DNA from: an uncultured Pelagibacteraceae bacterium
GTDB taxonomy: Bacteria; Pseudomonadota; Alphaproteobacteria; Pelagibacterales; Pelagibacteraceae
Direction: 5' to 3'
Length of the DNA: 64,000 bases
Assembly (NCBI GenBank): GCA_902583635.1
Contig: CACHWJ010000001.1
Span: forward strand, 62,001-126,000
Shown: positions 57,500 to 64,000 of the stretch, piece by piece
Layout: every line of letters starts with the position of its first letter
How positions within the stretch are numbered: position 1 is the stretch's first letter
Program-made: the position numbers and the translations under genes
The notes under the pieces: model-generated
What the model was told of the DNA's origin: nothing
The model's database searches: none
What the model saw: only the letters and a program-made list of their open reading frames with translations

Positions 57500-58357
57500 A
57501 TGGTTAAAATAAAATTATTTTTGTCATTAATTTTATTTTTGATTTTTATATCCTGCTCAAAAAACGTTGAGAAGGACTCCTCAATTAAAGAAAAAAGTTT
57601 AGATCTACAGGTTTTAGAGGCTTACTCAGAGGGAAAAAAATCCTTAGAGGAAGGAGATGTTTTGTTTGCTGCTAAAAAATTTAATGAAGCAGAAGTATTG
57701 TTTCCCCAATCTAAATGGGCACCAAGGGCGGCATTAATGGCTGCATATTCTTACTACACACAAGATTATTATTTAGATGCAATAGCAGAATTGGATAGAT
57801 TTTTAATAGTTTATCCAAATTACAAAGATATGGATTATGCATATTATTTAATGGGCCTATCTTATTATGAGCAAATAGTTGATGAAACAAAAGATCTAGA
57901 ATCAATTATTAAAGCTAAGGAATATTTTGAATTACTAATTAAAAATTATCCTAATACAGAATACTCGATAGATGCAAAATTTAAAAATGATTATATAGAG
58001 GATATTCTTGCCTCGAAAGAAATGTATGTCGGCAGGTATTACGTTCAAAGAAAAAAATGGATACCAGCGATTAATAGATTTAGAAGTGTTATTGATAATT
58101 ACGATACCACAATCTACACTGAAGAAGCACTTTATCGCCTTGTCGAAATTAATTATAAAATTGGACTTAAGTCTGAAGCAGAAAAATATGCTAAATTATT
58201 AGGATATAACTATCAATCGTCTAAATGGTATGAACAATCATATATTTTATTTAATAAAAGTTATGAAAAAAACAAAAGAAACAAAATTAAAAAAGCAAAA
58301 AAGAAAAATAAATCATTAATAAAAAAAATAAAATCTCTTATTAATTTAAATGAATAA
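57500..58357 (+). CDS. bamD: Outer-membrane assembly lipoprotein BamD
   Basis: 285-residue lipoprotein of the Bam complex that inserts outer-membrane beta-barrels. The signal peptide ends in a lipobox LIFISC (Cys near 19), a substrate for Lgt encoded in this same window. The mature part is a series of TPR-like helices (AYSEGKKSLEEGDVLFAAKKFNEAEVLFPQS, APRAALMAAYSYYTQDYYLDAIAELDRFLIVYP). The C-terminal 25 residues are a strongly basic Lys/Asn tail. The last 8 bp overlap ligA. Confidence 0.93.
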   Translation: MVKIKLFLSLILFLIFISCSKNVEKDSSIKEKSLDLQVLEAYSEGKKSLEEGDVLFAAKKFNEAEVLFPQSKWAPRAALMAAYSYYTQDYYLDAIAELDRFLIVYPNYKDMDYAYYLMGLSYYEQIVDETKDLESIIKAKEYFELLIKNYPNTEYSIDAKFKNDYIEDILASKEMYVGRYYVQRKKWIPAINRFRSVIDNYDTTIYTEEALYRLVEINYKIGLKSEAEKYAKLLGYNYQSSKWYEQSYILFNKSYEKNKRNKIKKAKKKNKSLIKKIKSLINLNE

Positions 58358-60380
58358 AAAAAGTACAATAAAACTAATTTATAAAAAAAAATTAGATTTA
58401 TTCCAAAAATATAACAAATTTTATTTTGATAAAAACCAACCACTTGTATCAGATAGCGAGTATGACGAATTAAAAAAAGAAATTTATTTAATTGAAAAAA
58501 ATAATATTTTTTTAAAATCGAAAAATTCTCCCTTAAAAACAGTAGGTCATAAACCTTCTAAAAATTTTAAAAAAGCAAATCATAAAGTCCGAATGTTATC
58601 TCTAGCAAACGCTTTCTCAGAGGAAGATTTAATTAATTTTGAAAAGAAAATTACTAATTTTCTCTCAAAAAAAGAGGGTTTTAAAATTTCATATAGTGCT
58701 GAGCCAAAAATTGATGGCATCTCAGCTTCTTTAACATATAAAAATGGAAATTTTGTAAGAGGTCTTTCTAGGGGAGATGGTAAAGAAGGTGAGGATATAA
58801 CTGAAAATTTAAATACCATTAAAGATATTCCAAAAAAAATATCATTAAAAGATTTTCCCAAAGAAATTGATATTAGGGGCGAAGTTTTTATCCAAAATAG
58901 TGATTTTGAATATTTAAAAGATAAATTTGCAAATCCAAGAAATGCAGCTTCAGGTTCATTGAGACAAAAAAACCCTGAGGATACAAAAAAAATTCCTTTA
59001 AAATTTATCGCTTATACTTTTGGTTTTGAGAATGGCCTAAAAGTTGAAAATCAATCTGATTATTTAAGCCAATTGAAAATATGGGGTTTTAAAATTAATC
59101 CATTAAATAAACTGATCAGTGGAGTTAAAAATTTAATTGATAACTATAATGATATAGAAAAAAAAAGAGCTGATTTAGACTTCGATATAGATGGAATTGT
59201 TTACAAAGTTAATGATTTTGCACTGCAAAAAAGATTAGGAAATGTAGCTAATGCCCCAAGATGGGCTGTTGCACATAAATTTTCTTCAAATAAGGCAGTA
59301 TCTCAAATTAAAGATATCGAAATTCAAATTGGAAGAACTGGTGCCTTAACTCCAGTTGCAAAAATTAAACCTATAAATATTGGTGGTGTACAAGTTTCCA
59401 ATGCAACTTTGCACAATGAAGATGAAATTATTAGAAAAGACATTAGAATTGGTGATACAGTAACAGTAGAAAGAGCTGGCGATGTAATACCTCATGTTAT
59501 TTCAGTGGACGTATCAAAAAGAAAAAATAATTCAAATAAATTTATTTTTCCAAAAAAATGCCCATGTGGTTATAATACTATTAAAGAGTTTAACAAACTC
59601 ACTAAAAAATTTGATGCAGTAAGAAGGTGTCCTGATAGAGGCTTTGAGTGTAATAGAATAGCAAAAGAAAAACTTAAACATTTTGTATCTAAAGAAGCTT
59701 TTAACATTGATGGATTAGGAAAAAAGATTGTAGAAAAATTTTGGGAACTTAACTTAATTAAACTTCCACAGGATATCTTTAAACTAGATTATAAGAGAAT
59801 TGAAAAATTAGATGGTTGGGGTAGGTTGTCAGCAGATAATTTAAGATATTCAGTCGATGAAAAAAAACAAATATCTTTGGAAAGGTTTATTTATTCTCTT
59901 GGCATAAGACATATTGGATTAGAAAATGCTAAATTATTAGCAAGATACTTTGGATCTTTTCACAACCTTAAAAACCTATCAAAAAAAAATAATTATAACG
60001 AATTATTAAATATTGATGGGATTGGAGAAACTCAATTAGTTTCTATTAAAAATTTTTTTTCTAAGGATATTAATATTAAAATTTTAAATGAATTAGACAA
60101 GTTGCTTAATATACAACAAGCAAAAAATATAAGCAAAAAAGGAATATTAAGAGATAAGTCTTTTTTGGTTACTGGAAAATTAAATAATATAAGTAGAGCT
60201 GAGGTAAAATCGTTAATTGAAGAAAATTCTGGTACAACTGTAAGCAGTGTATCCAAAAAGTTAAATTATTTAATTATTGGCGAAAAACCAACTAAGAGTA
60301 AAATAGAAGACGCAAAAGCACTTAAGATAAAAGTTATAAATCAAGATGAGTTTTTAAAAATATTAAATAAGACTAGCTAG
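58350..60380 (+). CDS. ligA: NAD-dependent DNA ligase
   Basis: 676-residue LigA, which seals nicks at Okazaki fragments and in repair. The domain order is the NMN-binding Ia region (FDKNQPLVSDSEYDEL), adenylation domain with K120 in AEPKIDG, OB fold, a four-Cys zinc finger (CPCGY...RRCPDRGFECN), helix-hairpin-helix repeats (FNIDGLGKKIVEKF, LARYFGSFHNL) and a C-terminal BRCT domain (KSFLVTGKLNNISRAEVKSLIEENSG). The zinc finger spacing is altered from the usual CPxC...CxNxxC, but cysteines remain. It ends convergent with pepP, overlapping by 18 bp. Confidence 0.97.
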   Translation: MNKKSTIKLIYKKKLDLFQKYNKFYFDKNQPLVSDSEYDELKKEIYLIEKNNIFLKSKNSPLKTVGHKPSKNFKKANHKVRMLSLANAFSEEDLINFEKKITNFLSKKEGFKISYSAEPKIDGISASLTYKNGNFVRGLSRGDGKEGEDITENLNTIKDIPKKISLKDFPKEIDIRGEVFIQNSDFEYLKDKFANPRNAASGSLRQKNPEDTKKIPLKFIAYTFGFENGLKVENQSDYLSQLKIWGFKINPLNKLISGVKNLIDNYNDIEKKRADLDFDIDGIVYKVNDFALQKRLGNVANAPRWAVAHKFSSNKAVSQIKDIEIQIGRTGALTPVAKIKPINIGGVQVSNATLHNEDEIIRKDIRIGDTVTVERAGDVIPHVISVDVSKRKNNSNKFIFPKKCPCGYNTIKEFNKLTKKFDAVRRCPDRGFECNRIAKEKLKHFVSKEAFNIDGLGKKIVEKFWELNLIKLPQDIFKLDYKRIEKLDGWGRLSADNLRYSVDEKKQISLERFIYSLGIRHIGLENAKLLARYFGSFHNLKNLSKKNNYNELLNIDGIGETQLVSIKNFFSKDINIKILNELDKLLNIQQAKNISKKGILRDKSFLVTGKLNNISRAEVKSLIEENSGTTVSSVSKKLNYLIIGEKPTKSKIEDAKALKIKVINQDEFLKILNKTS

Positions 60381-62072
60381 CCACTTTTTTTCATTCGAAT
60401 TTAAATATTTTGATATTTTAGAATACACATTTAAATGATATTTGAATAAATAATTTTTTTCAAAATTTGTTAGTAGGTTGTGATTGATTAAATCTATTTC
60501 AATAGGTGCCATTGTCAAATTTTCAAAAACTAAATTTTTATTTTGCTTTTTTACATAGACTAAATTTTCAATTCGAATTCCAAATTGGTTTTTTTTGTAA
60601 AAACCAGGTTCATTACTTAAAATCATACCTTCTTTAATTTTTACCCTGTTTGTCTTTGATATTGATTGAGGTCCTTCGTGAACATTAAGAAAAAATCCAA
60701 CACCATGGCCGGTTCCATGGGCATAATCTAAGTTACTCTTTTTCAAAAACTTTCTAGCTCTACTATCTATTTTTTTTCCAATATCATCTTTTTTGAGATT
60801 TGAAGTTGCTACTGCAATGTGTCCTTTTAATACTTTTGTGAAAATATTTTTTATATTTTGACTTTGTTTTGAAAAGCAAAGAGTTCTAGTAACATCTGTT
60901 GTTCCATATTTATATTGTCCACCAGAGTCACATAAAAATATATCTTTATTTTTTATAATCCTGCAGTTCTCTGGTTTAGCACGATAATGAACTATTGCTC
61001 CATTTCTTCCTGTTCCTGCAATAGTATCAAAACTAGGATAAAGATAATTACTGTTTTGTTTTCTAAAATCTTCCAATTTGTTTTGTGCCTGAACTTCAGT
61101 GATAGATTTTTTATTAGTTTTTTTTATCCAATATAAAAATTTGGTTAGTGCTACACCATCAGATATATGTGATTTTATCATATGATTGATTTCAATTTTA
61201 TTTTTAATTGATTTAAAATAATAAATTGGATCTTTTTTTCTTTTAATCTTGAACTTTGATTTAATTAAATTTTCAAAATAAATAGAACATGTGTTTTCAT
61301 CAATAATAAAGCTAGTACCTTTTAATTTTGGGATTTCTTTAATGTCTATAATTTGTTTTGAATTTATAATTTTTTGGTTAATTAGTTTTTTACATTTTCT
61401 TTTATTAGTTATTAAATAAAATCTTTTTGTCTTGCTAACAATTAATCTTGAGTTTGGCATCGGAGTATTAGGACCATCTTTTCCTCTAATATTCAAAGTC
61501 CATGCTACATTTTCTGGTGCACTAATAAATAAATAATCTGACTTGTTTTTTTTTAGATATTTTGAAATTTTGTTTAGCTTAGAGTTTTTACTTTCCCCAA
61601 CAATATTTTTATTTAGATGAAAGAATAGATTTGTATCATTTATTTTAGATTTCTGTATTTGATCTATTAAGTTTTCATCTATAAATTTTATAAAATTAAA
61701 TTTTAAGAAATACTTTTTAATTTGACTATAAGTAAATAGTTTTGGATCGACACCGAGAGTAAGTTTTTTAAATAAATTACAATTTATTAATTTTTCTGAA
61801 CTTATTATTTTAAAATTTTTACCAGACTCTATTTGGCTTTGAATTGTATATCTTCCATCTGTAAATAAATAATTTTTATTTTTTAGAATTATTGCAAGAC
61901 CAGCAGATCCACTAAAATTCGATATGTTTTTAAGTCTGTTTACTTTTGAATATTCTGTAAAATAATCATCATTTTTTGGAACAACATAACCATCTATGTT
62001 ATGTTGTTTAAATTTATTTCTTAAAATTCTAATTTTATTTATCACTTTATTCTTTTTTGATATCTTATCCAT
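60363..62072 (-). CDS. pepP: Xaa-Pro aminopeptidase (M24, aminopeptidase P)
   Basis: 569-residue metallopeptidase that removes the residue before a proline. The C-terminal M24 'pita-bread' domain has the five metal ligands: Asp in LCDSGGQYKYGTTDVTRT (two Asp), His in HGTGHGVGFFLNVHEGP, Glu in LSNEPGFYKK and Glu in GIRIENLVYV. Two creatinase-type N-terminal domains precede it, with HYRAKPE at the start of the catalytic domain. The ATG at 62072 overlaps uvrD by 31 bp; a GTG at 62045 would give the neat 4-bp GTGA overlap and may be the true start. Confidence 0.93.
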   Translation of the reverse strand: MDKISKKNKVINKIRILRNKFKQHNIDGYVVPKNDDYFTEYSKVNRLKNISNFSGSAGLAIILKNKNYLFTDGRYTIQSQIESGKNFKIISSEKLINCNLFKKLTLGVDPKLFTYSQIKKYFLKFNFIKFIDENLIDQIQKSKINDTNLFFHLNKNIVGESKNSKLNKISKYLKKNKSDYLFISAPENVAWTLNIRGKDGPNTPMPNSRLIVSKTKRFYLITNKRKCKKLINQKIINSKQIIDIKEIPKLKGTSFIIDENTCSIYFENLIKSKFKIKRKKDPIYYFKSIKNKIEINHMIKSHISDGVALTKFLYWIKKTNKKSITEVQAQNKLEDFRKQNSNYLYPSFDTIAGTGRNGAIVHYRAKPENCRIIKNKDIFLCDSGGQYKYGTTDVTRTLCFSKQSQNIKNIFTKVLKGHIAVATSNLKKDDIGKKIDSRARKFLKKSNLDYAHGTGHGVGFFLNVHEGPQSISKTNRVKIKEGMILSNEPGFYKKNQFGIRIENLVYVKKQNKNLVFENLTMAPIEIDLINHNLLTNFEKNYLFKYHLNVYSKISKYLNSNEKKWLASLI

Positions 62073-64000
62073 CCGGGACTTCTGGTTCCTTCTTGTACTT
62101 CAAAATCTTGGTTAAATTCAAAATCTTCTTCATTATTTACTTCATCATCAAAAAATGAATTTTTTTCTAAATTTTTTTCTGGCAACTCTTCGATGAATCT
62201 GGATGCCATACTATCTATCCAGTCACCTTGATAAAACCTATTCATAGAAAATGAAATAATTGCGTTTTGTTTGGCTCTTGTAATACCTACATAAGCAAGT
62301 CTTCTTTCTTCCTCGAGGCCCTTTTGACCCTTTTCTTCAATAGATTTTTGATGTGGGAACAATCCTTCTTCCCATCCTGGTAAAAAAACTACATCAAATT
62401 CCAAACCTTTTGCAGCATGCATTGTCATCATATTAACCTTTTCTCCATCCCATTCTTGATCTACAGATGTTGCGAGTGATACATGTTCTAAAAAACTTTC
62501 TAATGTATCAAACTCTTTCATGGCACTGAGTAATTCTTTAATATTCTCTAGTCTGTTTTCGTTATCTAAATCTTTTTTATTTTTAAGCATTGCTGAATAA
62601 CCCGATTCATCTAGGACAATTTGTAATAATTTAACATGACTTGATTTTTTAATTTTCAAATTGTTTCTCCATTTATTTAAAGAATTAATAAATAAGCTTA
62701 GACCAATTTTAGCTTTTGGTTTAATGAGGTTCTTTTCTAGCATCTTAATAGATGCTCTTTCTAAATTTAAACTATTTTCTTTTGCAAATTCATGAATATT
62801 TTTTAATGTACTATCACCTATTGCTCTTTTGGGGTTGTTTACAATTCTCTCGAAAGCTAAATCATCTTTTTCTTGATGAATTAATCTAAGATAAGCAACA
62901 CAATCCTTAATTTCTGCTCTTTCATAAAATTTTGTTCCTCCTAAAATTCTATAAGGCATCCCAATTTTAAGAAATCTTTCTTCAAATTCTCGAGTTTGAA
63001 ATATAGCTCTTACAAGAATTGCAACATTATTATACGTAAATTTTTTCTTAATATTTTTTTCTATCTCATCTGAAACTCCGATAGCTTCATCTTTACCGTT
63101 TTTGAAACAGTTTAATTTTACTAAATCTCCTTCTTGCATTGTTGTTGTTAATGTTTTCCCAACTCGATTTTGATTATTAGATATAAGATTAGATGCAACA
63201 GATAGAATATTTTGTGATGACCTATAATTTTGCTCAAGCCTTATAACTTTTGTATTTTCATAAACTTGATCAAATTCGAGAAAATTTTTAATTTCAGCCC
63301 CTCTCCAACTGTATATGGATTGATCATCATCTCCTACACAACATATATTTTTATTTTTTTCTGATAAAATATTAAGCCATCTACTTTGAATAAAATTTGT
63401 ATCTTGATATTCATCTACGAGAATATATTTAAAATTCTTGGAATATATTTCTCTTATATCTGCATAATTTTCTAAGATTTTTACAGTATGTAAAATTAAA
63501 TCACCAAAGTCACAAGAATTTAAATCAGTCAATTTTTTTTGATATATTTTATATAGAGGTAAGATAGTTTTTTCATAAATATCTTTTTTGTTAATAATAA
63601 CCTCAGAAGGATAATATCCTTTGTTTTTCCAACGATCAATAATTGCTAATATAAATCTTGGGGACAGTTGTTTAATATCTATATTCTCAGCTTTACAAAT
63701 ATTTTTAATAAGTCTTATTTGATCGTCTGTATCTATTATTGTGAAATTTGAATTTAGATTTGCAGCAGATGCGTGTTTCCTAAGTAGTTTTGCACAAATA
63801 GAGTGAAAGGTTCCAAGCCAAGAAAGTCCAATTGCAGCAGATCCCAAAATATTACTAACTCTATTTTGCATTTCTTTTGCAGCTTTATTTGTAAAAGTTA
63901 CTGCTAAAATTTGATTAGGAAATGCTTTTTTTTCTTTAATAATATTGGCAATTCTGGAAGTTAGAACTTTAGTTTTACCTGAACCAGCCCCAGCAACAAT
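62042..64000 (-). CDS. uvrD: UvrD/PcrA-family DNA helicase (5' end cut by window edge)
   Basis: Superfamily 1 3'-5' helicase of repair and replication restart. The frame is open to base 64000, giving 653 residues; only about 25-30 N-terminal residues are missing compared with E. coli UvrD. The Walker A motif GAGSGKT is at the very edge, followed by AVTFTNKAAKEM (motif Ia), the DEYQDTN box (motif II), VGDDDQSIYSWRGA (motif III), LEQNYRSSQNIL (motif IV), MTMHAAKGLEFDVVFLPG (motif V) and EERRLAYVGITRAK (motif VI). The C-terminus is acidic and ends in PGWIRYQKRIK. Confidence 0.95.
   Translation of the reverse strand: MVAGAGSGKTKVLTSRIANIIKEKKAFPNQILAVTFTNKAAKEMQNRVSNILGSAAIGLSWLGTFHSICAKLLRKHASAANLNSNFTIIDTDDQIRLIKNICKAENIDIKQLSPRFILAIIDRWKNKGYYPSEVIINKKDIYEKTILPLYKIYQKKLTDLNSCDFGDLILHTVKILENYADIREIYSKNFKYILVDEYQDTNFIQSRWLNILSEKNKNICCVGDDDQSIYSWRGAEIKNFLEFDQVYENTKVIRLEQNYRSSQNILSVASNLISNNQNRVGKTLTTTMQEGDLVKLNCFKNGKDEAIGVSDEIEKNIKKKFTYNNVAILVRAIFQTREFEERFLKIGMPYRILGGTKFYERAEIKDCVAYLRLIHQEKDDLAFERIVNNPKRAIGDSTLKNIHEFAKENSLNLERASIKMLEKNLIKPKAKIGLSLFINSLNKWRNNLKIKKSSHVKLLQIVLDESGYSAMLKNKKDLDNENRLENIKELLSAMKEFDTLESFLEHVSLATSVDQEWDGEKVNMMTMHAAKGLEFDVVFLPGWEEGLFPHQKSIEEKGQKGLEEERRLAYVGITRAKQNAIISFSMNRFYQGDWIDSMASRFIEELPEKNLEKNSFFDDEVNNEEDFEFNQDFEVQEGTRSPGWIRYQKRIK

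Overview
The window looks like a streamlined, very A+T-rich alphaproteobacterial genome, most probably a member of the SAR11 clade (Pelagibacterales). The grounds are strong A/T bias at synonymous sites, genes that overlap or lie a few bases apart, divergent genes sharing very short gaps, and alphaproteobacterial versions of many proteins (yqeY-dnaG-rpoD order, DnaG without a normal zinc motif, an ELM1-family protein, an AatA-type aminotransferase). This is inferred from recognised protein families and gene order; no database search was run.

Layout. 1-3.4 kb: 5' part of lgt, ubiK, and a MarR / response regulator / histidine kinase operon. 3.4-12.9 kb: ilvE, then one leftward operon uvrB - pteridine-reductase-like SDR - secreted hydrolase - folB - uvrC - pgsA, then a class I aminotransferase. 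12.8-19.2 kb: two Rossmann-fold reductases, a small membrane protein, trxB, an ELM1-like protein with a 2OG-Fe(II) oxygenase, and a divergent pair of the proteasome-like peptidase Anbu and a circularly permuted ATP-grasp protein. 19.2-27.9 kb: carB/carA, yqeY-dnaG-rpoD and a tRNA-Val(GAC) with an aberrant T loop.

27.95-36.66 kb: a roughly 8.7-kb genomic island inserted in a CAT-anticodon tRNA gene. The first 40 bp of that tRNA are duplicated at the left end and the intact tRNA is at the right end. The island carries three rightward small genes whose proteins share a C-terminal DI-x-KK...LW tail (two also share a domain like the DNA-binding 'Recombinase' domain of large serine recombinases), a DNA methyltransferase, and a convergent operon of a ParB-like protein, an SNF2-type helicase and a DUF3883-type nuclease-like protein. 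I know no described defence system with this composition, and it is the best candidate for a new system here. An exported protein, a small membrane protein and several short ORFs fill the right side. No integrase is visible.

36.7-39.4 kb: mlaC-mlaA, an amidase and the RNase P RNA. 39.4-60.4 kb: a long division and cell-wall (dcw) cluster starting with a MraZ-box promoter: mraZ, ftsZ, rsmH, ftsL, ftsI, a murE-murF fusion, mraY, murD, ftsW, murG, murC, murB, ddl, ftsQ, a half-length FtsA-like gene, lpxC, bamD, ligA. Two features are unusual: ftsZ has moved to the front, and the gene in the ftsA slot keeps the N-terminal/SHS2 part and an amphipathic tail but lacks the ATP-binding half. The window ends with an M24 aminopeptidase P and most of a UvrD/PcrA helicase, both leftward.
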